A DNA stretch of 64,000 nt from Microglena sp. YARC (GCA_022414725.1 CM039465.1:3502574-3566573); one strand, 5' to 3'; shown: positions 1-10,164, numbered from the stretch's first letter. Numbers and translations are program-made. Notes: generated by a model not told the origin, from the sequence alone.

Positions 1-3000
1 TCTTGAACAGCCTGAAGTCACAGTTGAGTGAGTTAGTGCAGACGGGAGGTCACTTGAGGAAGATGATTGTGGAACGAAACACAGAGCAGCAAACTTTTGA
101 GACAAACATGGTGTTTGTTGATGAGCAGAAGGGCAAGGCCAACAAGACGTTAAAGACATTGAAAGCTGAGCAGGAGGATGTGTAAGTGCATGAGGGGGGT
201 GCTGGTGTCTGTCAGCATGTGGGGGGTGCTGGTGCATGAGTCTTTTTTGCCTAAACTTTACTCACATTTCAATAACTTGGCATAGAACTTTCAGTGGTTT
301 ACAATGGTCTAGTGGTAGACCAGATCGCTTAAGAATGAAGAGTCGGGGGTTCGACTCCCCCTTCGGTCGCTTTTGGCATTGCAGGTCGTCGTCAACCGCG
401 ATGGTAGCTTGTCCAGTTGAGGTAGGAGACCGCTCCCCACCCGCATACGACGGGCTCCCTTAACACCACGCCCCACCAGGCGTTACCATTACCTTTGGCA
501 TAGAACTTGTTGACCTACAAAATCTGGTGCACCGTCTCGAGATCTTGTTCATGCTCATTTAGCGTTTTTCTATAAACGAGGATGTCATCCAGATAGACCT
601 TCAGTATCGAGGGTGTCTGATGGCTCAGTCTGAGATGAACGTTACTCGATTTTGGTGCTACCTGTCACTCCGATAGCCAACACTCTCCGCCAATTTTCCG
701 CATCGCTTGCGACGCTACGAGGACTTGCTGGCCTAAACTTTAAGTATTGAGGGTGTCTGATGGCTCAGTCTGTGGTGTATGTTACTCAATTTCGGTGCTT
801 CCTGTCGCTATGATAGCCGACACTCTCCGCCAATTTTACGCGTCGCTTGTGACGCTGCGAGGACTTGTTGGCCTAAACTTTAAGTATTGAGGGTGTCTGA
901 TGGCTCAGTCTGTGGTTAGGAGAGTTGAAAATATTTACAATTGGGCTGCACAATTTTGCTGACATTCTTGCTTAACACCAGAACTCTCGTCTCGAGCTCA
1001 TCTGATCCAGCTCCACAGCCTGATCCCCTCCAATTATATATTTCCTGTCACAGTGACTGAACATGTATCAGTCCCACCAATCACAATCCCTAATGCATCT
1101 CCTCCTCAAAAACTGACACCTTCTGCATATATAAACAAAGATAATGCCTGGAAGGGCGTGGTATTAAGGGGACACTCCTGTACGCCGCAGCTGACCTTCT
1201 GCATATATGTTTATGCCACAATCAGTGCTGTCACGTGGTACTCCGGGCTCAGGCGCAGTAGCGGTCTGCGGAAGCAAAACCCACAGTAACCATTCCCCAG
1301 AGCAATCAAACGGAAAGGTTCCTTCGAACTCACGCCCCATGGCAAAGCGTAACAATTTTCATTTGTTCTGCACCACTGGACGGCAATTTTGTTGATCCCT
1401 TCTGTCGCTCATAGTTTTCCTTGTACACCTCGGGTGTAACAATCTTAATGTTTTTTCTGCCGCAGAGACAACCCATGTATCATAAAGGGTTCCTATGTCA
1501 CTGCCTGAAATAACTATTTTTGCGATCACCAACACCACCATCACCATTATGATCACTCTGTCTGCCGCAGTGACAACCCCTGTATCATAAAGGGTTCCTA
1601 TGTCACTGCCTGAAATAACTATTTTTGCGATCACCAACACCACCATCATCATCACCATCACCACCATCACCATTATGATCACTCTGTCTGCCGCAGTGAC
1701 AACCCCTGTATCATAAAGGGTTCCTATGTCACTGCCTGAAATAACTATTTTTGCGATCACCAACACCACCATCACCATTATGATCACTCTGTCTGCCGCA
1801 GTGACAACCCCTGTATCATAAAGGGTTCCTATGTCACTGCCTGAAATAACTATTTTTGCGATCACCAACACTACCATCATCATCACCATCACCACCATCA
1901 CCATTATGATCACTCTGTCTGCCGCAGTGACAACCCCTGTATCATAAAGGGTTCCTATGTCACTGCCTGAAATAACTATTTTTGCGATCACCAACACCAC
2001 CATCATCATCACCATCACCACCATCACCATTACCACCATCATCACCATCACCATTATGATCACTCTGTCTGCCGCAGTAACAACCCCTGTATCATAGAGG
2101 GTGCCTATGCCACTGCCCCAAATAACTGTTTTTTGCGAGCAACAACACCACCATCACCACCATCATCATCACCATCACCACCATCATCATCACCACCATC
2201 ACCATTACCACCATCATCACCATCACCATTATGATCACTCTGTCTGCCGCAGTGACAACCCCTGTATCATAGAGGGTGCCTATGCCACTGCCCCAAATAA
2301 CTGTTTTTTGCGAGCAACAACACCACCATCACCACCATCATCATCACCATCACCACCATCACCACCATCATCATCACCATCACCACCATCACCACCATCA
2401 TCATCACCATCACCACCATCATCATCACCATCACCACCAACATCACCACCATCATCATCCCCACCATCCCCACCATCATTATCACCATCACCACCATCAT
2501 CATCACCATCACCACCAACATCACCACCATCATCATCACCACCATGACCACCATCATTATCACCATCACCATCACCACCACCATAATCACCATCATCATC
2601 ACCACCATCACCATCCCCACCACCATTATCACCATTATGATCACTCTGTCTGCTGCAGTGACAACCCATGTATCATGGACTACATTCGACTCAAGCACGA
2701 GGTTGCAGATGCTGAGAAGCAGGTATGGTTTGCCAATAAGTATATATTACCGGACTACAAGGGGTGGCATGGGTGCGGTGGCGGGGTTGTGGTGTGTGGC
2801 GTGCGAGGTGTGAGTGATGGGTGGGGTGGGGTGGGTGAGCAGGAGGAGGAGGAGGGGCAGCAGCAGCAGCAGCAGCAGCAGTCGCAACATTCGACACAAG
2901 CACGAGGTTGCAGATGCTGAGAAGCAGGTAGGGTTTGTGAATCAGTATATATCATATGGAATTAGTGCTGATAATCATGCTTGCTTGATGCAATCTTGCT

Positions 3001-4451
3001 TGCTAGCTTCAATTTTGCCTTTTCTGAGGATTTGTTGGAAAACCCCTCCCGGATGTTGTGGAGCAGGCTTGTCTTGGGCCAACAATGGCCTGTCGATGAC
3101 ACTGTCGTGTAACAATAGTTGAAACGGATGAACCTGCTTGTATGTGTTTTTATATAGTATGAGACATCAGACATAAGCTCAATGAAAATATAATGATCTT
3201 AATGCAAATATTAACATGAACTTATATATATATATACACAAGCACAAAAACATAGACGATCTACATCTTATTTAGGTATGCAGCAACAGCGGATTCAATA
3301 TTTTTGCCCTGTGACCCAGAATTTGTTTGCCGTTATACATAGCGATCGCTACCTTACCTGACTCCGTTTTGGCCCAAATTGCCGGTATACAAAACAAACT
3401 GGCCGTAAATGGCCCTAATTAGCTATAAAAAGCTATAAAATGCTGTCCCTGGGGAGGCCTAAAACCATAAATTTAGAAAAAAACACTTTCAGATTTGAAA
3501 AACGATCCGTGTCTGTCACCATCTTTTCTACAGCCAGTAGCTTCTTCCAACAAAAGAGAGTGTATCACTCTTGCTACCATCACTAGAATGATTCCACGAA
3601 AACGCAACCATAAACTTAAACATACACATACATACATCAGATACATCATACACATGCACATGCACCATCGACATACACATACATCATACCCAGACACAGA
3701 CGTCATACACATGCACAAACATACACATACACGTACATCATATACAAACATACACATACACATGCATCACAAATTCACAATAGACTTGCCCAACCGTGAC
3801 AGGAAGGGCTAAAAAGAAAAAGCATTTGATGAACTGAACCCCAAACAATCGTTTTACCTTTGGGGGCCCTGAATTCGTGCTACAGTAATAATTTAATCAT
3901 ACAATTCTTTAAAATGTACCAACTCATTCCCTGCCTCCCATTCCTCCTTCATCAGTGTGTGTAGCGAGACCCACCTCCTGGGTTGAAATACCTTTCACAA
4001 CTTAAAAAAAATCCACCACCATCCTTATTCTTAACCCATTTAATCCAACACAATATTTTCCCCATAAAACCCATCAAAATCCCATTTTCCCCATCAAACC
4101 CATCAAATCCATCAAACCCATCAAACCCATCAAATCCATCAAACCCATCAAACCCATCAAACCCATCAAATTCCCATTTTCCCCATCAAACCCATCAAAT
4201 CCAAAACAATGTTTTTAACCCAGGTGCATGACTGGCGACGGAAGATAGAACTGTTAGTGATGGAGAAGCAGCGAGCACGAGCAATGCTGAAGAACGTTGC
4301 AGGGCTGACCGCCAACGCTGCCGTATCGGGCAACGGAGCAGGGATGGGAATGTCTTTGGGAGCTACCCCAACTCATGGGTCCAACGCACAACGCAGCAGG
4401 TCTGGGGTCATCCCTGCTGCTTCAGCCTCACACACACGCCCGCGAGTCTGA
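1..4451 (+). CDS. CCDC113/CCDC96-like coiled-coil axonemal protein, 3' end (last three exons)
   Basis: Three exons are visible: 1-181 (5' end outside the window), 2659-2722 and 4224-4451 (TGA at 4449). Phases agree: the first exon ends in phase 2 before gtaagt, the acceptor cag|T at 2658 completes a Val codon, and the last junction is phase 0. The spliced C-terminus is highly charged and heptad-like: a Lys/Glu-rich coil, then DYIRLKHEVADAEKQ, then VHDWRRKIELLVMEKQRARA, then a low-complexity Gly/Ala/Ser tail ending in RPRV. The order of these blocks resembles the C-terminal coiled coil (DUF4201-type) of CCDC113/CCDC96, which act with the ciliary axoneme. That assignment is from remembered family patterns, so another flagellar coiled-coil protein is possible. 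Both introns carry copies of their own splice junctions. Confidence 0.62.
262..605 (-). pseudogene. Ty3/gypsy reverse transcriptase fragment, interrupted by the SINE
   Basis: Read on the minus strand from 605, the sequence encodes YLDDILVYRKTL, the catalytic YLDD motif of Ty3/gypsy reverse transcriptases, then a stretch like the usual connection to NKFYAKLLKCE. The second part continues on the far side of the SINE at 291-494, whose target duplication falls inside the FYAK codons. At least one in-frame TAG is present, so the fragment is dead even without the SINE. Only about 45 codons can be recognised. Confidence 0.7.
291..494 (+). mobile_element. tRNA-derived SINE (copy 1) with 14-bp target-site duplication
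   Basis: The head looks like a tRNA: a perfect D-arm GGTCTAGTGGTAGACC (305-320) and a perfect T-arm with B box GGGGGTTCGACTCCCCC (345-361). A conserved non-tRNA body follows, ending CCCCACCAGGCGTTACCATTACC. It is flanked by the direct repeat TTGGCATAGAACTT at 277-290 and 495-508. The body matches copies at 53716 and 55988. Known SINEs of this kind are transcribed by RNA polymerase III from the A and B boxes. The acceptor and anticodon stems do not fold well, so it is not a working tRNA gene. Confidence 0.8.
600..920. repeat. About 138-bp tandem duplication within intron
   Basis: The phrase GAGGGTGTCTGATGGCTCAG recurs near 608, 748 and 889, followed each time by the same block (TAGCCRACACTCTCCGCCAATTTT and GACGCTRCGAGGACTTG). 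Related CTCTCCGCC blocks occur near 26560, 44530 (reverse) and 56350, so the unit derives from a dispersed repeat. Confidence 0.65.
1443..2658 (+). repeat. Acceptor-seeded array in CCDC-like intron (7 decoy acceptors plus CAC/CAT microsatellites)
   Basis: The true acceptor region CTGTCTGCTGCAG|TGACAACC at 2658 is preceded by seven copies of the same junction, with AG ending at about 1465, 1570, 1696, 1801, 1927, 2077 and 2252. Each copy continues into the first exon bases (GACAACCC.TGTATCAT) before diverging. Between them lie CACCAT/CATCAT microsatellites that give long meaningless His or Met/Val ORFs. All decoys keep the AG. Confidence 0.85.
2880..2955 (+). repeat. Duplicated donor junction of the 64-bp CCDC-like exon
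   Basis: ACATTCGACNCAAGCACGAGG followed by TTGCAGATGCTGAGAAGCAG|GTA occurs as the true exon end at 2683-2722 and again at 2888-2927, with the following intron bases also shared. The second copy has an intact donor (GTAGGG) and an upstream CAG, so it could be spliced as an alternative or extra mini-exon. Confidence 0.75.
3260..3500. repeat. Dispersed repeat family H (copy 1)
   Basis: Contains CGATCGCTA, a degenerate AGCTATAAAAAGCTATAAAA segment, GCTGTCCCTGGGGAGGCC and CACTTTCAGATTTGAAA. The same order of blocks occurs at 12560-12785 and, reversed and partial, at 36350-36500. No coding capacity is seen. Confidence 0.55.
3620..3780. repeat. CATACA/TACACA microsatellite
   Basis: Irregular CATACACATACA-type repeat in the last intron of the CCDC-like gene. 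It has no other feature. Confidence 0.7.
3783..3905 (+). repeat. Dispersed repeat family F (copy 1, partial)
   Basis: Family F reads TTACAGTCCAGGGGTAGGCC, then GGGACTTGCCCAACCGTG, AGGAAGGGCT, a short A-rich stretch, TGATGAACTGAACCCCAAAC, AATCGTTTTACC, and a TTCGTGCTACAGTGATAATTT end. This copy lacks the first block. Other copies lie at 4845, 5412, 12395 (-), 13830 (-), 17338, 43805 (partial) and 55700 (-). Confidence 0.7.
4079..4200 (+). repeat. 10-bp CCCATCAAAC minisatellite before the last CCDC-like acceptor
   Basis: CATCAAACC/CATCAAATC units are repeated about twelve times immediately upstream of the acceptor at 4223. They may work as an unusually long branch/polypyrimidine region. Confidence 0.8.
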
Positions 4452-4654
4452 GGGGATTGTCAGTCGCATGGCTTTTCTTTCCGGCTTTTCTCGCCAGATT
4501 CTATATGTATTAATAAATCGTTCGCTTGCACTGGAGAATGGTTACTATGTTGGGTTTTTTTTTCCAGGCCGCTACTGCGCCTGAGCTCGGACTACCGTGC
4601 GACAGCACGGAGGGAAGATCTCAACCTCTTCCTAGGCGGCAGGTCTGAAAGACT

Positions 4655-4835
4655 GTGAATACATACGTTTCTGCTGTTCTTAGCAGATCCTAGGCAGCTC
4701 AGGAAGCTCTTTAAGCCAGCCACTGAGCTAATCTCCCATATTGTGGAAATAGCAGTCATAGACAGCTGATTATGTCAGCTTCAAGGCGCACTAGGGTGCG
4801 TTAGGTTTATCTGAATAGCCAGTCAGGGGAGATTC
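4655..4835. mobile_element. MITE family A, diverged copy
   Basis: Family A is about 180 bp with inverted termini of the type GCAGCAGCTTCTAGGCAGCT...CCCTGAGCCAGCCA and an inner TGTCAGCTTC-AGACACACTAGG-TGCATTAG block. This copy has the left arm (AGGCAGCTCAGGAAGCTC), the inner block (TGTCAGCTTCAAGGCGCACTA) and the start of the right arm (AGCCAGTCAGGGGAG). Confidence 0.6.
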
Positions 4836-4844
4836 CTATATGTA

Positions 4845-5005
4845 TGTTACAGTCCAGGGGTATGCCGAATAGGCTAAAGGGACTTGCCCAACCGTGTTAG
4901 GAAGGGCTTAAAAAAGAAAAAGGACTGATGAACTGAACCCCAAACAATCGTTTTACCGACGGGGGCCCTGAGTTCGTGCTACAGTGATAATTTCATTCTA
5001 CAATA
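4845..5005 (+). repeat. Dispersed repeat family F (copy 2, near complete)
   Basis: Runs from the TATGTATGTTACAGTCCAGG start to TTCATTCTACAATATA. It contains all family blocks in order, including GAACTGAACCCCAAACAATC. The TATG-rich start is shared with the copy at 5412. Confidence 0.75.
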
Positions 5006-5077
5006 TAGGAGAGATGCCTAGAAGCTGGTGCTCATACCCGTAAATGAGAGCATTTGTCAGCCATGCACGCTTGTGTA

Positions 5078-5170
5078 TACAATAAGTAAGTAGTACCTCT
5101 TATTACGAGGCGTGAGGCAGGGGGGACCAGCCCGTTTGCTTGCACTGGGGCCAACCACCAAGCTTGTGTT
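5078..5170 (+). repeat. Dispersed repeat family G (copy 1)
   Basis: Shares TAGTACCTCTTATTACGAGG, CGTGAGG, CCAGCCCGTTTGCTTGCACT and GGGGCCAACCACC with segments at 5876, 10165, 32420 and 32608. Short and non-coding; possibly SINE-like. Confidence 0.6.
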
Positions 5171-5375
5171 ACAAACATTATAATAAGTTAGTCAGTTAGA
5201 GTTGAAGCTGTTTTACAAGCAGTTGACAAGCAGGTGAAGCTGTTTTACAAGCAGCTGCCATATAATGTTAGCTGCTACTTCCCGGTATTGTTTGACGCAA
5301 TGTTCACATTAATGCATGTTACATTGTTGCTGTCCAGGGGGTAGCCAATTAAGCCGAAGGGACGTCAATAACTAA

Positions 5376-5575
5376 ATAGTATGTATGTATGTATGTATGT
5401 ATGTATGTATGTATGTTACAGTCCAGGGGTAGGCCAAGTAGGCTTAAGGGACCTGCTCAACCGTGATAGGAAGGGCATTAAAAGAAAAGGCATTGATGAA
5501 CTGAACCCCAAACAGTAGTTTTGCCGACGGGGGACCTGACTTTGTGCTGTAGTGATCATTTAATTGTACAATATA
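5376..5575 (+). repeat. (TATG)n plus dispersed repeat family F (copy 3)
   Basis: A TATG microsatellite (about 5382-5415) runs into a full family F copy that ends with TTAATTGTACAATATAAATA. Confidence 0.75.
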
Positions 5576-5605
5576 AATAAATAATCATCATCTCATCTGG
5601 GATAA

Positions 5606-5824
5606 TCATTTAATTGTACGGTTATTAACATATTTTGTAATAAATTGTGATAAGTATTTCCGTCCTTCAAAGGAATCATGATTCATGACCAGCTTCATGC
5701 TGGAGTCTTGATCCACCAATTCAGGTTCAATTTCCATTGTATCAAAACTATCCTCGGCGTGTAACGGACATTTGAATGTTAATTGCATTTCATCTTCGAC
5801 CACTCTTGTACCGTCAACCACCAT
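5606..5824 (-). CDS. Weak hypothetical ORF, 72 codons
   Basis: An open frame with an ATG start at 5824 reads as a mixed acidic sequence (MVVDGTRVVEDEMQLTFKC...) of normal composition, unlike the repeat shadows elsewhere. It ends at TTTAATTGTACGG and lies between a family F and a family G repeat. I recognise no domain. It could be a terminal exon remnant or chance. Confidence 0.2.
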   Translation of the reverse strand: MVVDGTRVVEDEMQLTFKCPLHAEDSFDTMEIEPELVDQDSSMKLVMNHDSFEGRKYLSQFITKYVNNRTIK

Positions 5825-5875
5825 ATCACAGCACCTGCAAATTCTGCCAGAACGAGAGGTACTCCTTTCTGATCC

Positions 5876-5955
5876 ATAAGTAAATAGTACACCTTATAAC
5901 GAGGCGTGAGGTTGAGGGGGCAAGCCCGTTTTCTTGTACTAGCGCATCCATCAAA

Positions 5956-5994
<39 letters not shown>

Positions 5995-6143
5995 TATATG
6001 CAAGCATGGGGTAGCTTCATAGGTTGGTAGTGGTGTTGTGCGTGTATATGTGTGTTGGGGTAATTGGGTGTCCGTGCGATGGGGATTATCAAGGCAACAA
6101 TGCACGATGACAAGCTACCAAATGGGGATGGGGATGGAAATAT

Positions 6144-6176
<33 letters not shown>

Positions 6177-6190
6177 GGGGGGGGGCACTA
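5876..6190. repeat. Family G copy 2 with two long poly(G) tracts
   Basis: Family G at 5876-5950 is followed by a poly(G) run (about 5957-5992). A second G run follows a (GT)n tract at about 6160-6185. Lengths of such homopolymers are unreliable in assemblies. The opposite-strand proline/His ORFs here are artefacts. Confidence 0.7.
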
Positions 6191-7860
6191 TCAACCCTCC
6201 AAAAATCACTCCATTTATATTTTTCACTTCGAAAATATGTGATCATGTGTGTGCAGGGAGGGGAGGCATCGGTACAACGGGTACATCTGGTGGTACGGGC
6301 ACTGAGGTATATCTGACCCAAGCCCTTCCGGAATCACTGAATTAATCAGATGTGCAACAAACACCAGGCGAATTCGTCTGCGATGTCTTACCTGACAGCG
6401 CGTCCTACGCGTTATCAGTTGGTAAGTGCGTATCCCGAATTCTCCAGACACTTCCTTCATCCACACATGCAAACGGATGCACCACTTCTCGCATTTCAGT
6501 CCATTTCCGAACTTGAGTCGCATGGATCACCGCTACAGGTTGACGAAATGACGACCAACGAATGTATCGGATGTATCCCGGTATGTTCGAGAGGATGCTG
6601 GCCCGTGTTGGCCTAAAGGTTTCGGGGAGCTCCAAACCCACACCGTACGGTAGTTAAGGTGCATGGCGTGACTTGGAGCGAGACTATGACAAGGTAGTCC
6701 GTAGCACTCGATCTTGAGAAATACACTTGCATCCAAAATCCATCCCAATATTGGGCTCATAAGGTAATCCAAACGAGTGTTGTGGGTTGGATAAGAACCA
6801 TATCTTGATTGTTGGATATGACCCTGAGAAGCTAGACAACAAATTAACGAAGTACTACGTAACTAGTTGCTACAACTTGCAACAACTTATTCTACTGTAC
6901 TATGGTACTGTAAAATAAGAGTACCATGCAATGATGCAACAATGATCATGTTTTCCTGCAGTCCTGAGCCCTGGTACTAGAACCCACACAGTGACGCAGC
7001 AGCCTGGTGTAAGTCCGCCCAAGGCTATATAAACCCGTCTGCAGAGCCTAACAGTACTTCGATAACTGATAACTGACACAGGTGCTGTAACAGTCGAATA
7101 CTCGAGGATCTTTGCATCTTGTTTCTGGAAGCGACCCACTGCCCCCCTGGTGAGTTAACATCGTCAGGATATAATTGCAAGGACTGAACGACGGACCCAG
7201 TGAAACGATGACCGGGATCACATAAATTGTGAGACGGTGCAAATCATATGAATACCACAAAGGATCACATGCAAGCCTTTCAAAATCAACCAGAGAAATC
7301 TCCCCCAAGTGCGCCTACTCTTTTGCTGGAGTGACAACGCCATTAGAACTGTATCCTCGATGTCCCTGGATTGTGTCGGGAGACCCACCTGCTGGGGTGA
7401 AATTCCTTTTCACAACTTTCAAAACAAAATCAGATATTAAACCGTCATCCGAATTGTCTACACCCTGGACTGCAACATAAATACATAATCATACAAGAAG
7501 CTGTCAGCTCTGATAGAATAACATAATATTAATACATGGCCCAGACTGGCCTGGATAATATATTAATACTAATAGATGGCTGTGACTGCTTATTTGGTGC
7601 ATCGCATAGCCCACCACTGCTAAATAATTCACAAAACGCTGCTACGCAATTTAATTTGATAATTTGATCCATCCAGTCTCCCCCCCCCATCCATGAACTA
7701 AATTAATAAATTTATTTGTCTGTCTGTCTGCGTGTTTGCTAGTTTGTTCGTTCATTTATCCGATATATCCAGTAATTTGTCCGCAGGCACCAGGATGAAC
7801 GCTAATTGGGACAAATATAATGGTATACCTGTTTTTCTATTGAAGTAAGAATGAATGCCC
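6191..7860. other. Non-repetitive stretch without a recognisable gene
   Basis: Mostly unique, moderate-composition DNA. Short ORFs occur on both strands (none above about 95 codons), and none shows a known motif or a convincing exon phase chain. It could hold the upstream control region of the gene at 8084, or an unrecognised gene. Confidence 0.4.
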
Positions 7861-7862
7861 TT

Positions 7863-8025
7863 ACCTAGGGACTGGCATATCATATGATGTTGACGAAAGG
7901 CGAGTGTGATATAATAACAATTGCATCATATGATGTATATAACTGGTAACTATAGCCTAGTCAGACTGCTGGCATCATATGATAACATATGCTCTCATAT
8001 TGTCGTTCTCTATTCTTATCCCTTC
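7863..8025. mobile_element. MITE family B copy next to the SDK gene
   Basis: Family B starts with a GGGAACGGCA-like terminus and has ATATGATATCATATGAT palindromes, a TAGTCAGACTGCTGGCATCAT block and an end like TTGCCGTTCCCTA. Here it runs from CTAGGGACTGGCATATCATATG to CATATTGTCGTTCTCTATT, ending about 60 bases before the start codon at 8084. Other copies: 23101, 23724, 32880, 33240 and 42945. Confidence 0.7.
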
Positions 8026-8061
8026 ACACACTTCAAAACTGTTCACTGCGTGCCTTCACAG

Positions 8062-8175
8062 ATGAACCCTGAATTGTGTAACAATGAAAAATGCCTCAAG
8101 AATGACCGGGGCAGCCTTGCTCCTTGCAATCGCCCTCATGTTGTGCCTTGGTGCCAACCTACTGCCCCAAGCTGA
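8062..8175 (+). promoter_or_regulatory. Overlapping upstream ORF over the SDK start codon
   Basis: An ATG at 8062 opens a 37-codon frame that passes through the main start at 8084 in another frame and stops at 8175. If the transcript begins upstream of 8062, this uORF would reduce initiation at 8084. A CTTCACAG just before it could instead be a splice acceptor, which would make 8062 part of the first retained exon. Confidence 0.35.
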
Positions 8176-8824
8176 TGCCACAGCTTACATTCCCAGCAAG
8201 ACAGAGAAAAAAGCCAGCCCCAGACCTGTCCACCCTTACTCCCCTGGTAAATCCGAGACTACTGACACTGACATGACTGACAGCGACAAGTCTTACAGCA
8301 GTGACAAGTCTGACAAGAGCGACAAGGACAGTAAAAAGTCTACTAGCAGTGACAAGTCTAACAAGTCTGACAAGGACTCACACATGCCTGACAAGTCTGA
8401 CAAGTCTGACAAGGACACACATATGCCTGACAAGTCTGACAAATCTACCAGCAGCGACAAGTCTGACAAGTCGGACAAGTCTTCTAGCAGCGACAAGTCT
8501 GACAAGAGTGACAAGGACACACACATGCCTGACAAGTCTGACAAGTCTGACAAGGACGGACACATGCCTGAAAAGTCTGACAAGTCTGACAAGTCTGACA
8601 AGTCTGAGATGTATACTGACAAGATGGGCGATTACGTGAAGCATTACAGGAGGTTATTGTCTAAATACGCTGACAAGTCCAGCAGCAGCGACAAGTCGAA
8701 GTCTGATAAGACTAAGAAATCTAAGAAGTCTAAGAAGGACAAGACTAAGAAGTCTAAGAAATCCAAGAAGGACAAGACTAAGAAGTCTAAGAAGTCTAAG
8801 AAGTCCAAGAGCGACAAGCATTAA
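8084..8824 (+). CDS. Secreted Ser-Asp-Lys repeat protein (246 aa), single exon
   Basis: The ATG at 8084 has a favourable context (ACAATGA) and gives a classic signal peptide: a short basic N-terminus, a hydrophobic core ALLLAIALMLCLG, and a likely cleavage near ADATA (about residue 34). Residues about 66-175 are built from SDK units mixed with four DKDxHMPDKSDK-type segments and Ser clusters (STSSDKSDK). A short non-repetitive motif with Tyr and Arg (MGDYVKHYRRLLSKYADK, 181-198) separates this from a Lys-rich tail of KKSKKDKT repeats (210-246). The protein is polyampholytic, with no Cys after the signal. Such Ser/Lys-rich secreted proteins can be heavily phosphorylated or bind matrix or mineral, but no family is recognised. 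TGTAA motifs at 9209 and 9296 are possible poly(A) signals. Confidence 0.72.
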   Translation: MKNASRMTGAALLLAIALMLCLGANLLPQADATAYIPSKTEKKASPRPVHPYSPGKSETTDTDMTDSDKSYSSDKSDKSDKDSKKSTSSDKSNKSDKDSHMPDKSDKSDKDTHMPDKSDKSTSSDKSDKSDKSSSSDKSDKSDKDTHMPDKSDKSDKDGHMPEKSDKSDKSDKSEMYTDKMGDYVKHYRRLLSKYADKSSSSDKSKSDKTKKSKKSKKDKTKKSKKSKKDKTKKSKKSKKSKSDKH

Positions 8825-9620
8825 AGGTACTGGCAAGCAAGGTGAAGGGTTGGGAGTACCCGGACCATCACAGGAGGAGCACTCTCCGTAGGGCTATAGA
8901 GACAGGTGCACAGATATGATCAACATGAGCCAAGGCACCAAAGTCACATCGATGACATACCAATAATATGATAGAAGTCTTGTCATGAGATGCCCCCGAG
9001 TCATCTCATGGAGGCTGAGGAGTACAGTTGTACTCGGGAGTCATTTCTTCTGGACCACTAATTGCCTACCGTAATTTGATTTGTGGAGAACTGTGGTCTC
9101 AACATATCTAGCCTGCCCTCATAACATTGATAAGGGGACGTGACAGTTGCGTGTTGTGGTTGCTGTATTTATCACCGTTTTTCATGCTATTTCCATGTTC
9201 CATGCCCATGTAATGCTCTAAACCAATGCATTCCTAGTTTTTATATGAGGCCTTGGTTCATTGTTGAACTCGTTATCTACTGTCAAAACAGCCAATGTAA
9301 TTAAATGGAAGAAATGCACCACTGTCCTTGTTTATTCAGCCATCCTGAGCAAGAAGGAAGGCAGCACGGGGATACGGAACCACAGCAGAATATGACCAAA
9401 GAGTAGGCAAACAGGTGTCAGGGCTAGTAAAGCTCTAGATCAAAAGTGTGATCACCAGACTTGGTCTGTAACAACATGTAACGTTACTTTACCATTGCCA
9501 CATTCGCCAAAGGAGTTCATAAGATGTCTGAGTGCGGTACTCATTCCGCTGTACATGTGTCCAACCGTCCCGTTTCACTCTTCCCTTCTCTAGGAGTCCG
9601 TCCTGGGACTCATCTGTAGT
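8825..9620. other. Likely 3' UTR and flank of the SDK gene
   Basis: Unique DNA with no repeat or long ORF. It contains a small inverted repeat around 8995-9045 (GATGCCCCCGAGTCATCTC and GTACTCGGGAGTCATTTC are direct rather than perfect palindromic copies) and TGTAA motifs at 9209 and 9296. Confidence 0.4.
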
Positions 9621-10164
9621 GGAACTACAATATGTAATGGTAGGTGTCAAGTACTGGTAATCCTCGTACATTTCCTTCAGATTCCGTTCCTTGCCGCCTC
9701 AGGCGGGGCGCCATCACAATTCCAGGTCGGAAAGACTTGTTCGCTTTGGTCACGGTCCCTGATTTCCAGGTGTCCCCACGAAATTGCTTCCTCTTAGGGG
9801 AGGGTTGCCAACGCAGGCAACTCAGAGCATCAAGCCCAACAATCAAATCCTTACCGGCCGGTCTTATTATTGCTGGAATCTTGTCTGCTTGTGCCTTCTT
9901 CATTTATTATGGTATTTACTTACTGAGGCTATGATCTTCATAAATACCTTATTAAAGTGCACCTAGAAACTGGCATTACCAGATTGCCAGAACGAATGAA
10001 GTTTGTGGACTAAGTTGGGTGGCAAGCTCAGGGAGCTGCCCAGAAGCTGCTACCGGTAGCCGGAAAGAAACGCACTGCCTTTGTTCAATTCTCCCTAGAG
10101 GATAGGGGGTGGACAATGATGAGTGACTCACTACACCAGGCCTTTGTTCCTTACTCCCAGCCCG

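Noticed and set aside
296..371. Functional tRNA gene
   Set aside because: The D- and T-arms are good, but the acceptor and anticodon stems do not pair and the copy has a SINE body with target-site duplications.
2276..2920. Poly-His protein of over 200 residues
   Set aside because: It is (CAC/CAT)n microsatellite inside an intron; only the DYIRLKHEVADAEKQ part (2659-2722) is exon.
9625..9934. Overlapping ORFs on both strands, one (minus) with KDLIVGLDALSCL
   Set aside because: It slightly recalls a retroelement protease segment, but no D-T/S-G active-site motif or neighbouring pol domain is seen.
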